Below, piece after piece: positions 42,072 through 50,602 of a stretch of DNA of 64,000 nucleotides; position 1 is the first letter of the stretch, and every line of letters starts with the position of its first letter. The notes beneath the pieces are model-generated. The model searched no databases and was not told the DNA's origin. It saw only the letters and a list, made by a program, of their open reading frames with translations. Source of the DNA: Lysobacter enzymogenes (GTDB taxonomy: Bacteria > Pseudomonadota > Gammaproteobacteria > Xanthomonadales > Xanthomonadaceae); contig NZ_CP067396.1 of NCBI RefSeq assembly GCF_023617245.1, forward strand, positions 1,426,001 through 1,490,000, in the 5' to 3' direction. The translations under genes and the position numbers were made by a program.

Positions 42072-43094
42072 ATGAGCCGCGCTCCGCGCCGACGCTCGCG
42101 GCCATGGGCGGCCTGGCTGGCCGCGCTGTGGCTGTGCGCCGCGCCGCTGGCCGCGCGCGAGCCGGCGCCGGTCACCGAGACGCGTCCGGCCGAAGGCGCG
42201 CAGGCCGTGGCCGTCGATGTGCCGGCCGTCGCGGCGGTGCCGAAACTGACCGGCCCGGTCGTCGACCTCACCGGCACGCTCGACGCGGCCGCGGTGGCGC
42301 GGCTCGGCGAACGCTCGCTGGAACTGCAGCGGCGCAAGGGCGCGCAGGTGATGCTGCTGATGCTCGACAGCACCAGCGGCGAAGACATCGGCGCCTACGC
42401 CGGACGCGTGTTCGCGCAATGGCAGCCCGGCCGCGCCGGGATCGACGACGGCGTGCTGGTGGTGGTGGCCAAGCGCGACCGGCGCATGCGCATCCATCTC
42501 GGCCGCGGGCTCGAAGCGACGATCCCGGACGACACCGCGCAGCGCGTGATCGACGAGATCCTCGCTCCGGCGTTCCGCGACGAGGATTACCCCGGCGGGC
42601 TGGAGCGCGCCTACGACGCCTTGATCGGTTTGATCGACGGCACGCCGCTGCCCGAGCCGCGGAGCGGCGGCGGCATGCCGTGGCCGTTCTGGATCTTCGT
42701 CGGCGCGCTCTGCTCGCCGTTCGTGCTGATCCCGCTGTTCGGCATGCGCGCGGCGTGGCGCACAGGGCCTGCGGCGTTCTTCGGCCGCTGGGCGCTGATC
42801 GCCGTGGTGGCGGTGGCCGCCTATTTCATCACCGTACCGAAGCTCGCGCCGGACCTGCCCGAGTGGCAGCGATGGATGCCGATGGCGCTGCTGACCTACA
42901 TCGCGTCGGCCTTCGCCTGGGTCAGCGCGTTCGCCAGCGGCGACGGCGGACGCGGCCGGCCTTGGGACGATCGCGACGAAGAACAGCGCCGGCGGCGCCG
43001 GTCGTCGTCTAGTTCGTCCAGCTCGAGCGATTCCAGCAGCTACTCGGGCGGCGGCGGGAGCAGCGACGGCGGCGGCGCCTCGGGGCGTTGGTGA
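42072..43094 (+). CDS. TPM-domain membrane protein (YgcG family), copy 1
   Basis: This 340-aa protein has a signal peptide (AAWLAALWLCAAPLAAREPA region), a TPM domain at about 58-190 (GPVVDLTGTLDAAAVARLGE, ELQRRKGAQVMLLMLDSTSG, GIDDGVLVVVAKRDRRMRIH and LGRGLEATIPDDTAQRVID), three TM helices (about 203-290) and a Ser/Gly tail ending GGGASGRW. TPM domains face the periplasm; in plants TLP18.3 acts in photosystem II repair with phosphatase activity, but the bacterial role is unknown. It starts 24 nt after lemA, and the next gene begins within its stop codon. Confidence 0.87.
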   Translation: MSRAPRRRSRPWAAWLAALWLCAAPLAAREPAPVTETRPAEGAQAVAVDVPAVAAVPKLTGPVVDLTGTLDAAAVARLGERSLELQRRKGAQVMLLMLDSTSGEDIGAYAGRVFAQWQPGRAGIDDGVLVVVAKRDRRMRIHLGRGLEATIPDDTAQRVIDEILAPAFRDEDYPGGLERAYDALIGLIDGTPLPEPRSGGGMPWPFWIFVGALCSPFVLIPLFGMRAAWRTGPAAFFGRWALIAVVAVAAYFITVPKLAPDLPEWQRWMPMALLTYIASAFAWVSAFASGDGGRGRPWDDRDEEQRRRRRSSSSSSSSSDSSSYSGGGGSSDGGGASGRW

Positions 43095-44485
43095 TGGCGG
43101 CCGACGGCGCATCGCTACGCGCGCGGCCGCTTCAATGCGGCGCGATGATCGTCGCATTGCTGTGCCTGTTCGCCTGGGCGTTGGCGCTATCGGCGCAGGC
43201 CCGCGCGCCCGCGCCGGCGAACGTGGCTCCAGTGCTGGATTCACGGACTCTGAATTCGCCGGTGCAGGATCTGGCCGGCGCGTTGCGGCCCGACACCCGC
43301 GAAAAATTGGAGACGCGCGCGCGCGAGTTGCGCGAACGCAAGGGCGCGCAGTTGCAGGTGTTGATCGTCGCCAGCACCGCGCCGGAATCCATCGACGCTT
43401 ACGCCCAGCGGGTGTTCGACGCCTGGGCGCTCGGCCGTCGCGGTATCGACGACGGCGTGCTGCTGGTGGTCGCGCGCGACGACCGCCGCGCGCGTATCCA
43501 GGCCGGCTACGGATTGGAAGGGCGCATTCCCGACGCGGCCGCGCGCGACGTGCTGTCCGCCTACCTGCTGCCGCACCTGGCGCGCGGCGAGTACGACGCG
43601 GGCGTGGACGCGGCCAGCGCCGCATTGGCCGCGTTGATCGAACAAGAGCCGCTGCCGGCGCCGGGGGCGGACGCGTATGCGGCCGCCGCGTCGGCATGGA
43701 GCCCGCTTGCGCGGATCTGCGCGCTGGGCGCCGCGTTCGCTTTGGTGCTGGGTTGGTGCGCGCAGCGGCGCGGCTGGCCGCTGGCATGGGCCGCGCCGGC
43801 GGCGTTGCTGCCGCCCGCGGTGGCGGCCTGGGTGTGGAGCGGGCCGGCGTGGCTGTGGTTGCCGCTGCTGTGCGGCGCGGCCGCCGGCGCGCTCGGCCTG
43901 GCCTTGCCGCGCTGGCGCTGGTTGCGCAGCGTGGCCGGCGCGGCGGCGGTCGGCCTGGCGGTCGCGGCGCTCGGCGCGGCGCTGGTGCGGCGCGGCGTGC
44001 CCGCGCCCGGCGACATCGGTATGGGCGCGGTGGCGGTGCTGTTCGCCACGCCGTTGCTGGTCGGCGCGATCGCGCCGCCGATGATCGCCTGGCAGGAGCG
44101 CGGCCGGCTCGGCTTCGCGTTGCGCGCCGGCGCGTTGGCCGCCATCGCCTGGCTGGCGTGGCGCGTGCTGCTGCGCATGACCGACGGCGACCCGTCCGGC
44201 CTCAGCGGCGGCGGCTGGCTCGGCGTCGGCCTGTTCGCTTACCTCGCCTGGGTGCTGGTGTTCCTGCTCAACGGCGAGATCTGGGGCGGGCGTTCGCGCA
44301 AGCGCGACGGCCGTGGCGGGCGCCGGCGCAACGGCGATAGCGAACGCAAGCAGCGTTCCGGCGACGCGGGACCGAGCCATTCGGGACCGAGCCGTTCTGA
44401 ATCGAGCGACTCGGGCGCCGGCGACACCGGCTGGTCCGGCGGCGGCGGACGCAGCGGCGGCGGCGGAGCGAGCGGATCATGGTGA
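43094..44485 (+). CDS. TPM-domain membrane protein (YgcG family), copy 2
   Basis: This is the longest of the set at 463 aa. The TPM domain at about 48-185 (LNSPVQDLAGALRPDTREKL, ERKGAQLQVLIVASTAPESI and RRGIDDGVLLVVARDDRRAR) follows an N-terminal signal helix (MIVALLCLFAWALALSAQA). About seven TM helices come after the TPM domain, more than in copies 1 and 3. The tail is Ser/Gly-rich and ends GGGGASGSW. ATG 43094 shares its A with the stop of copy 1. An internal ATG at 43145 right before the signal helix is an alternative start. Confidence 0.85.
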   Translation: MAADGASLRARPLQCGAMIVALLCLFAWALALSAQARAPAPANVAPVLDSRTLNSPVQDLAGALRPDTREKLETRARELRERKGAQLQVLIVASTAPESIDAYAQRVFDAWALGRRGIDDGVLLVVARDDRRARIQAGYGLEGRIPDAAARDVLSAYLLPHLARGEYDAGVDAASAALAALIEQEPLPAPGADAYAAAASAWSPLARICALGAAFALVLGWCAQRRGWPLAWAAPAALLPPAVAAWVWSGPAWLWLPLLCGAAAGALGLALPRWRWLRSVAGAAAVGLAVAALGAALVRRGVPAPGDIGMGAVAVLFATPLLVGAIAPPMIAWQERGRLGFALRAGALAAIAWLAWRVLLRMTDGDPSGLSGGGWLGVGLFAYLAWVLVFLLNGEIWGGRSRKRDGRGGRRRNGDSERKQRSGDAGPSHSGPSRSESSDSGAGDTGWSGGGGRSGGGGASGSW

Positions 44486-45405
44486 GCCCGGGCGCGATGG
44501 TCGGACCGAACCTGCGCCGCGCGCTGCTGGCGCTGGGCCTGTGCTTGCTGGCCGCGACCGCGTTCGCGCAACAGCTAGTGCCGATCCCGCCGCTGGATTC
44601 GCCGGTGGTCGACACCACCGGCACCCTCGACGCCAGCGCGCGCGCGCAGCTGGATGCGCAGGCGCGCGCGCTGCAACAGCGCAAGGGCAGCCAGCTGCAG
44701 GTGCTGATGGTGGCGACGACGCGGCCCGAGGAGATCGAACAGTACGCCGTGCGCGCGTTCGAGCAGTTCAAGCTCGGCCGCAAGGGCGTCGACGACGGCG
44801 TGCTGGTGGTGGTGGCCAAGGACGACCGGCGCGTGCGCATCGAAGTCGGCTACGGCCTGGAAGGCGCGATCACCGACGCCCAATCCGGCCGCATCATCCA
44901 GGAATACCTCGGGCCCAAGTTCCGCACCGGCGACTACGCCGGCGGCCTGATCGACGCCACCGCGATGTTGGCGCGGCTGATCGACGGCGAACCGCTGCCC
45001 GAACCGATGGGCGCCGGCGGGCAGGGCGCCCAGGGAGGCGGCGACGGCGGCGGCAACTGGGTGATGGCGCTGGTGCTGGCGATGATCGGTTCGGCCCTGG
45101 TCCGCGGCGTGCTCGGCGGCGTGCCGGCGCTGTTGCGCGCGCTGGTCGGCGGCGCCGGCGCGGGCGCGGTCGCGTGGCTGCTGTCGATGTCGTGGGGGCT
45201 GGTCGCGCTGGCGGTGGCGGCGGGCTTCTTCTTTTCCCTGTTCGGGCGCGGCGGCGGGCACTACGTCAGCAGCGGCGGCTGGGGCGGGTACGGCGGCGGC
45301 TGGGGCGGCGGCGGTGGCGGTGGAGGCGGCGGCGGTGGAGGCGGCGGCGGTTGGTCCGGCGGCGGCGGTTCGAGCGGAGGCGGCGGCGCCTCGGGGAGTT
45401 GGTGA
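44479..45405 (+). CDS. TPM-domain membrane protein (YgcG family), copy 3
   Basis: This 308-aa protein has a signal peptide (ALLALGLCLLAATAFAQQ), then a TPM domain at about 38-170 (LDSPVVDTTGTLDASARAQL, QQRKGSQLQVLMVATTRPEE, RKGVDDGVLVVVAKDDRRVR and IEVGYGLEGAITDAQSG). Two or three TM helices follow, then a very long poly-Gly stretch (about 265-300) and the ending GGGGASGSW. It is the copy closest to classical YgcG. It overlaps copy 2 by 7 nt, and its stop shares a base with the next ATG. Confidence 0.88.
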   Translation: MVSPGAMVGPNLRRALLALGLCLLAATAFAQQLVPIPPLDSPVVDTTGTLDASARAQLDAQARALQQRKGSQLQVLMVATTRPEEIEQYAVRAFEQFKLGRKGVDDGVLVVVAKDDRRVRIEVGYGLEGAITDAQSGRIIQEYLGPKFRTGDYAGGLIDATAMLARLIDGEPLPEPMGAGGQGAQGGGDGGGNWVMALVLAMIGSALVRGVLGGVPALLRALVGGAGAGAVAWLLSMSWGLVALAVAAGFFFSLFGRGGGHYVSSGGWGGYGGGWGGGGGGGGGGGGGGGGWSGGGGSSGGGGASGSW

Positions 45406-45890
45406 TGCGCGCGCTCAGGCATCTGTTCGCGCCGTCGGCGCGCTGGCGTTTCCCGCCGGCCAGCCTGCGCCGCATCGCCGAGGCGATCGCCGCCGGCGAA
45501 GCGCACCATGCCGGCCAGCTGCGCTTCGCGGTGGAATCGCGGCTGGGCTGGCGCGACTTGCTGGCCGGGCGCGACGCGCGCCAGGCCGCGCGCGCCGCGT
45601 TCGCCCAGCTCGGGGTGTGGGACACCGTCGGCAACAACGGCGTGCTGTTGTATCTGCTGCTCGCCGATCACCGCATCGAGATCGTCGCCGACCGCGGCTA
45701 CGCGCGCCGGATCGGCGACGAGCGCTGGCAGGCGGTGTGCGACGGCATCCAGCGCGCGCTGGCGGCCGGCGAGGCCGAGGCGGCGGTGCTCGGCGGCATC
45801 GCCGCGTTGAACGAGGTCATGGCCCAGGCCTTCCCGCGCAGCGGCGCGGGCGCCGGCAACGAACTGGCGGACGCGCCGGTACTGCTGTAA
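45405..45890 (+). CDS. TPM-domain protein, short soluble copy 4
   Basis: This 161-aa protein has no signal peptide, no poly-Gly tail and at most a weak hydrophobic stretch. The TPM-like core reads RIAEAIAAGEAHHAGQLRFA and VGNNGVLLYLLLADHRIEIV, then ADRGYARRIGDERW, matching the TPM_phosphatase family often encoded after YgcG. It would sit in the cytosol, opposite the other three. It ends the lemA-TPM operon; 193 nt without clear elements separate it from lgt. Confidence 0.82.
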   Translation: MRALRHLFAPSARWRFPPASLRRIAEAIAAGEAHHAGQLRFAVESRLGWRDLLAGRDARQAARAAFAQLGVWDTVGNNGVLLYLLLADHRIEIVADRGYARRIGDERWQAVCDGIQRALAAGEAEAAVLGGIAALNEVMAQAFPRSGAGAGNELADAPVLL

Positions 45891-46083
45891 CGCGGCGCGG
45901 TCCGCGGCGGGCGCCGGTCGGCGCGCGCCCGGCGGCCTCTAGCAGGCGCTGCCCGAACGCCGCCCGAACGCGACGCGGCCCGCGCTCCAGCGGCCGCAGC
46001 CCGCACCCTGCGCGCGGGCGCGCTGGGGCACAATAGGTCGGTCTCCCGCTCCGTCGAGCGTCTTTCCGAGCCCGTCCCGCCGC

Positions 46084-46977
46084 ATGATCATCCTGCACCA
46101 GATCGATCCGATCGCGATCTCCCTCGGCCCGCTGCAAGTCCACTGGTACGGAATCATGTATCTGCTGGGCTTCGTCACCGCGTGGTGGCTGGGGCGGCAA
46201 CGGGTCCGCGCCGGGCGCTTGCCCGGGGTCGGCGAGCAGGCCTACGGCGACCTGCTGTTCTACGCCATGCTCGGCGTGGTCCTCGGCGGCCGCATCGGCT
46301 ACGTGTTGTTCTACGGCTTCGCCGACCTGATGCGCGATCCGCTGATGCTGCTGCGCATCTGGGAAGGCGGCATGAGCTTCCACGGCGGCCTGCTCGGCGT
46401 GGTCGCGGCGATGTGGTGGTGGTCGCGCAGCCATCGCACCCATTTCTTCGACACCGCCGACTTCATCGCCCCGCTGGTGCCGCCGGGGCTGGGCTTCGGC
46501 CGGCTCGGCAACTACATCGGCGGCGAGTTGTGGGGCAAGTTCACCGACGGCGGCTGGGGCGTGGTGTTCCCGCGCGCGCCGGAGTTCGCCAACTGGAGCG
46601 CGCAGCAGCTGCAGACCCAGTTCGCCGCCGGCGCGCTGGAGCGCTACGCGCGCCATCCCTCGCAGCTGTACCAGGCGGCGCTGGAGGGGCTGACCATGTT
46701 CGCGCTGCTGTGGTGGTTCTCGCGCAAGCCGCGTCCGCGCTATGCGGTCTCGGGCCTGTTCGCGCTGCTGTACGGCGCGTTCCGCTTCCTGGTCGAATTC
46801 GTGCGCGTGCCCGACCAACAGCTCGGCGACCACGGCTATCTCGCCTTCGGCTGGTTGACGATGGGCCAGGTGCTGAGCGTGCCGCTGATCGTGCTCGGCC
46901 TGTTCTGGCTGTGGCTGTCGACCCGTTCGCCGACCCTGCAACCGCAACCGCCGGCGGCCGAGCCGGCCAAGGGCTGA
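46084..46977 (+). CDS. lgt: Prolipoprotein diacylglyceryl transferase Lgt
   Basis: This 297-aa seven-TM enzyme moves diacylglycerol from phosphatidylglycerol to the lipobox cysteine of prolipoproteins. The signature GFGRLGNYIGGELWG is present, along with the essential His region (VHWYGIMYLLGF) and EGGMSFHGGLLGV. The C-terminus is a Pro-rich extension. The order lgt-thyA-folA is common in gammaproteobacteria; thyA starts 3 nt after the lgt stop. CACAAT at 46029-46034 could be part of a -10 box, but no clear -35 is seen. Confidence 0.95.
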   Translation: MIILHQIDPIAISLGPLQVHWYGIMYLLGFVTAWWLGRQRVRAGRLPGVGEQAYGDLLFYAMLGVVLGGRIGYVLFYGFADLMRDPLMLLRIWEGGMSFHGGLLGVVAAMWWWSRSHRTHFFDTADFIAPLVPPGLGFGRLGNYIGGELWGKFTDGGWGVVFPRAPEFANWSAQQLQTQFAAGALERYARHPSQLYQAALEGLTMFALLWWFSRKPRPRYAVSGLFALLYGAFRFLVEFVRVPDQQLGDHGYLAFGWLTMGQVLSVPLIVLGLFWLWLSTRSPTLQPQPPAAEPAKG

Positions 46978-46980
46978 GCC

Positions 46981-47775
46981 GTGCGCCAATACCTCGACCT
47001 GCTGCGGCACGTACTCGAACACGGCGCGGAGAAGTCCGACCGCACCGGCACCGGCACGCGCAGCGTGTTCGGCTGGCAGATGCGCTTCGACTTGAACCAG
47101 GGCTTCCCGCTGGTGACCACCAAGAAACTGCACCTGCGCTCGATCGTGCACGAGCTGCTGTGGTTCCTGCAGGGCGCGACCAACATCGCCTACCTGAAGG
47201 ACAACAAGGTCAGCATCTGGGACGAATGGGCCGATGCCGACGGCGAGCTCGGCCCGGTCTACGGCAAGCAGTGGCGGAGCTGGAGCGACGGCGCCGGCGG
47301 CGAGATCGACCAGATCCGCTGGGTGGTCGAGGAGATCAAGCGCAATCCCGATTCGCGCCGGCTGATGGTCAGCGCCTGGAACGTCGCCGACCTGCCGAAG
47401 ATGGCGCTGATGCCGTGCCACGCGCTGTTCCAGTTCTATGTGGTCGACGGCAAGCTCAGCTGCCAGTTGTACCAGCGCAGCGGCGACATCTTCCTCGGCG
47501 TGCCGTTCAACATCGCCAGCTACGCGCTGCTGACCCACATGGTCGCGCAGGTGTGCGGGCTGGGCGTCGGCGATTTCGTCCACACGCTCGGCGATGCGCA
47601 CCTGTATTCGAACCACTTCGAGCAAGCGCGCGAACAGCTCGCGCGCGAGCCGCGCGCGCTGCCGCGGCTGAAGCTCGATCCGACGGTGACCGACCTGTTC
47701 GCGTTCGGCTACGACGACATCGCCATCGAAGGTTACGATCCGGCGCCGGCGATCAAGGCGCCGGTCGCGGTCTGA
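46981..47775 (+). CDS. thyA: Thymidylate synthase ThyA
   Basis: This 264-aa protein has the exact length and numbering of E. coli ThyA. It methylates dUMP to dTMP with methylene-tetrahydrofolate. The catalytic Cys146 is in LMPCHALFQF, and the phosphate-binding Arg (SDRTGTGT) and the QRSGDIFLGVPFNIASYALL substrate loop are seen. The GTG start is 3 nt after lgt. The C-terminus ends IKAPVAV as usual. DHFR, which recycles its folate product, is encoded two genes on. Confidence 0.96.
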   Translation: MRQYLDLLRHVLEHGAEKSDRTGTGTRSVFGWQMRFDLNQGFPLVTTKKLHLRSIVHELLWFLQGATNIAYLKDNKVSIWDEWADADGELGPVYGKQWRSWSDGAGGEIDQIRWVVEEIKRNPDSRRLMVSAWNVADLPKMALMPCHALFQFYVVDGKLSCQLYQRSGDIFLGVPFNIASYALLTHMVAQVCGLGVGDFVHTLGDAHLYSNHFEQAREQLAREPRALPRLKLDPTVTDLFAFGYDDIAIEGYDPAPAIKAPVAV

Positions 47776-47783
47776 GCGCGGCG

Positions 47784-48458
47784 ATGGCGCGCGTCGGCCC
47801 GCAGCTGGCGGCGTGGCTGCTGTTGTCGCTGGGCCTGGTCGCCTGCGCGCGCCCGGCCGCGCCGGCCGCGAAGGACGAACGCCCCGCGCCCGCGGCCGCA
47901 ACCGTTTCGCCGCGGCCGCCTGATCCGCCCATGGCGCCGCCCCCCGTGCCCGAACCGGGCGTGCGCGCCGAGCCCGAAGCCGTCGGCTCCCTGCCCGACG
48001 GCAGCGCGACCGACGCGGTGCGCGGGCTCTACGACCTGCACATGCAGCTGCGGGCCAGCGGCCTGCCGGTCGGCGAGGACCTCGCGCGCTACCGGCCCTA
48101 TTTGTCGCGGCATTTGCTGGCGTTGATGGCGCCGGCCGCGCGCGAGCGCGACCGGATGATCGCCGAGCAGCCCGGGCTCAAGCCGCCCTACCTCGAAGGC
48201 GACATGTTCACCGGCCTGGACGAGGGCGCGACCGGCTACCGGGTCGGCGCGCGCACTGCGCTGGGACCGGGCCGCGAAAGCGTCGAACTCGAATTCGTCT
48301 ACGACCGTTCCGAGCCGCCGCTGCGCTGGCGCGGCCGCGCGCTGATGCTGCGCGAGGACGACCGCTGGAAGCTCGACGACGTCGAGTACGGCGACTTCGA
48401 CGCCGGCACGACCGGCGAATTCGTGCGCAGCGGACGCTTGGCGGATTGGTTCGAATGA
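47784..48458 (+). CDS. Lipoprotein with DUF3828-like domain
   Basis: This 224-aa protein has a lipobox LVAC (Cys21) after the helix WLLLSLGLVA. A Pro/Ala-rich linker (22-75) leads to a domain with the pattern VRGLYDLHMQLRASGLPVGE, YRPYLSRHLLALMAPAARER and LMLREDDRWKLDDVEYGDF, typical of DUF3828/NTF2-like lipoproteins. The function is unknown. It begins 8 nt after thyA and is followed after 100 nt by folA, so it is probably co-transcribed with them. Confidence 0.75.
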   Translation: MARVGPQLAAWLLLSLGLVACARPAAPAAKDERPAPAAATVSPRPPDPPMAPPPVPEPGVRAEPEAVGSLPDGSATDAVRGLYDLHMQLRASGLPVGEDLARYRPYLSRHLLALMAPAARERDRMIAEQPGLKPPYLEGDMFTGLDEGATGYRVGARTALGPGRESVELEFVYDRSEPPLRWRGRALMLREDDRWKLDDVEYGDFDAGTTGEFVRSGRLADWFE

Positions 48459-48558
48459 GCGTCCGTCCGCCGCTGCCGCGGCGGCGCGCACCGCGCGCCT
48501 GCGCGCGCCGTAACGCAAGCTGCTGCAACGCCAGCTGCCGCAAAGCAAGGAGTTCCGC

Positions 48559-49068
48559 ATGACCCTCCAGCTCAGCCTGATCGCCGCGCTCGACCGCAAC
48601 CACGCCATCGGCCGCGACAACGCGCTGCCCTGGCGCCTGTCCGACGACCTCAAGCGGTTCAAGGCGCTGACCCTGGGCAAGCCGTTGCTGATGGGCCGCA
48701 AGACCGCGCAATCGCTCGGCCGCGCGCTGCCGGGCCGGCGCAACCTGGTGCTGACCCGGTCCGGCGAAGTGCCGTTCGCCGGCATGGAAGCGGTGGGTTC
48801 GACCGAACAGGCGCTGGAACTCGCCGCGGCCGACGGCGCCGCCGAGCTGTGCGTGATCGGCGGCGGCGAGGTCTACGCGCTGTGCCTGCCGTCCGCGACG
48901 CGGTTGTATCTCACCCGGGTCGACACCGAAGTCGCCGGCGCGGATGCGTTCTTCCCGCGCCTGGACCCGGCCGAGTGGCGCGAGACCGCGCGCGATCGCC
49001 ATCGCGCGGACGAGCGCAACGAATTCGATTTCGAGTACGTGGATTACGTCCGCCTGGGCATGGATTGA
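48559..49068 (+). CDS. folA: Dihydrofolate reductase FolA
   Basis: This 169-aa enzyme is NADPH-dependent and reduces dihydrofolate. The N-terminal core LSLIAALDRNHAIGRDNALP plus WRLSDDLKRFKALTLGKPLL has the catalytic Asp in the LSDDLKRF helix, and GRKTAQSLGRALPGRRNLVL and CVIGGGEVYALCLP form the cofactor sites. ATG 48559 has AGGAG 8 nt upstream. It works with thyA in the same cluster, and the gene faces a minus-strand gene 21 nt away. Confidence 0.95.
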   Translation: MTLQLSLIAALDRNHAIGRDNALPWRLSDDLKRFKALTLGKPLLMGRKTAQSLGRALPGRRNLVLTRSGEVPFAGMEAVGSTEQALELAAADGAAELCVIGGGEVYALCLPSATRLYLTRVDTEVAGADAFFPRLDPAEWRETARDRHRADERNEFDFEYVDYVRLGMD

Positions 49069-49076
49069 CCCGCGCG

Positions 49077-49103
49077 GCGCCGGCCTCGCTCAGGGCCGGG
49101 CGC
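49077..49103. terminator. Possible shared hairpin between convergent genes
   Basis: GGCGCCGGCC-type bases (49077-49085) pair with GGCCGGGCGC (49094-49103) with one bulged G. The loop holds the stop codon of the minus-strand gene. No clear T-tract follows on either strand, so it is a weak terminator candidate for folA and the opposing operon. Confidence 0.3.
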
Positions 49104-49767
49104 CGGGTTCTTCGCGGGCCGGTGCGGGCGCGCCGTCCGCATCGTCGTCCGCGTTCAACGGCAGCAGGAAGCGGTGCTGCGTCGCGCCTGCGTCCGTGCC
49201 TACGTCCGCGGCGGCGGACCAATCGGCGAACGCAGACAGCGGCGGCTGCGCCTTGCGGGCCGCATCGCCGAAGCGGGCATAGGCCGCGGCATCGCCGAGC
49301 AGCGAGCCGATGCACAGGTGCGGGCCGCATTCGAACCGCTCGATCTCAAGTTCGAGCCGGGACGCGGCGATGGTCCGTTGCAACAGCGAACGGTAGCGCG
49401 CCGTGCGCTCGCGCGCCTCGGCGCTGGCGGCGCTTCGCGCGCGCAGCTCGGCCAGCATCGTGTCGAAGGCGCGCCCGACGATGCGGTCGCTGGCGCTCGG
49501 GCCGGTCGCGGTCGCGGCAGCAGCGGCGGTGTCCGCGGCGGCCGCGGCGCGTTGCGCGGTCGCCCGCGCGGCGGCGTCGGCCTCGATCTGCGACTGGCGC
49601 AGGTTGCTGCGCACGATGTCGGTCAACACCAGCGCCGCGACGACCGCGGCGCCCATCAGCAGGATCGGGCCGGGCCTGCGCCGGCGGTATTCGCGCGCAT
49701 CGATCTCGGCCGCGAGCCGGCGATTGGGGCCGCCCTGGCCCGGCGCGGGCGTCTCGGGCGAGTTCAT
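49090..49767 (-). CDS. Membrane-anchored protein of unknown function
   Basis: This 225-aa protein has a basic N-terminus (REYRRRRPGP), one TM helix (ILLMGAAVVAALVLTDIV, about 35-52), an Ala-rich coiled region, then a small domain with two Cys (ERFECGPHLCIGSLLGD) that could form a disulfide in the periplasm. I do not recognise the family. Its ATG overlaps the stop of the DUF1287 gene (ATGA), so the two are coupled and may act together at the cell envelope. Confidence 0.68.
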   Translation of the reverse strand: MNSPETPAPGQGGPNRRLAAEIDAREYRRRRPGPILLMGAAVVAALVLTDIVRSNLRQSQIEADAAARATAQRAAAAADTAAAAATATGPSASDRIVGRAFDTMLAELRARSAASAEARERTARYRSLLQRTIAASRLELEIERFECGPHLCIGSLLGDAAAYARFGDAARKAQPPLSAFADWSAAADVGTDAGATQHRFLLPLNADDDADGAPAPAREEPGARP

Positions 49768-50492
49768 CGGCTGGCGACCGCCGGCGGCAGCTGCGGGCGA
49801 TAACGGCCGGTGACGGCATAGGCGAACAGCACGTCTTCCTCCTGCGTGCCGCGCGCGATGTTGTGCAGGATCAGCGGCCGGCGGCGGTCCCAGGAGCGGC
49901 GGTCGGAGACGATGCCGATGTGGGTCTGGCCGCGGCCGAGGTCCCAGGTCACCACGTCGCCGGCGCGGTAGTCGGCGGCGTCGGCGCTGACCGGCAGCGA
50001 CCAGCCCTGGCGTTCGAACCAGCGGCGCAGGTTCGGCACGCGGCGGTGGTCGATGCTGCGGTCGGTCGCGCTCGCCCGCCACAGCGACGGGTAGGCGGCG
50101 AAGTTCGCGCGCATGTCCTCGTGCACGCGCTGCTGCAGGTCCAGGCCCTGCACGCGCAGGGCGCGGATCACCACGTCGGTGCAGACGCCGCGGTCGGGCG
50201 CGACGTCGCCGCCGGGGTAGCCGAGCCGCACGTAGGCCGGGTCGTACAGGCGCACCACGCCGACTTGCGCGCGCGCGGCGGCGACCAACGGCGGCGACGG
50301 CTTCGCGGGTTCGGCGGCGGCAGGCGGCGTGGCGTCGGCGGGCGAGCGTTCGGCCGGCGGCGAGGCGGGTTGCGAGCAGCCGGCGGCGAGGGCGGCGATG
50401 AGCAGCGTCGCGACGGCGCCGCGCCACGGCGCGGATGCGCCGCCGGCGCGCGCACGCGCCGCCGATGCGAACGGCCGCGTCGCGGCCTCCAT
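49764..50492 (-). CDS. DUF1287 lipoprotein (NlpC/P60-like cysteine hydrolase)
   Basis: This 242-aa protein has an N-terminal hydrophobic stretch with lipobox LAAGC, then the full DUF1287 pattern: DRGVCTDVVIRALRVQGLDL (probable catalytic Cys), DRSIDHRRVPNLRRWFERQG, GDVVTWDLGRGQTHIGIVSD (His), ILHNIARGTQEEDVLF and the YRPQLP tail. The family has the papain-like Cys-His-polar arrangement of peptidoglycan amidases; activity has not been shown for this protein. The start is uncertain: ATG at 50492 is used, and an in-frame ATG at 50591 would add an Arg-rich extension. Confidence 0.82.
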   Translation of the reverse strand: MEAATRPFASAARARAGGASAPWRGAVATLLIAALAAGCSQPASPPAERSPADATPPAAAEPAKPSPPLVAAARAQVGVVRLYDPAYVRLGYPGGDVAPDRGVCTDVVIRALRVQGLDLQQRVHEDMRANFAAYPSLWRASATDRSIDHRRVPNLRRWFERQGWSLPVSADAADYRAGDVVTWDLGRGQTHIGIVSDRRSWDRRRPLILHNIARGTQEEDVLFAYAVTGRYRPQLPPAVASR

Positions 50493-50602
50493 CGACGCCG
50501 CGCGCGCCGGCTCGGGCGCGCTGGCGCGACCGGGCCCCGCGACGAGCGCGGGCCGTGGCGATTGCTGCGTTCGCGGCCGTCCGTGGCGCATGCGCGTCTC
50601 CG

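Noticed and set aside
45261..45671. Proline-rich open frame on the minus strand opposite the poly-Gly tail
   Set aside because: It is the reverse reading of Gly codons in the TPM copy 3 tail, with no start signal or domain.
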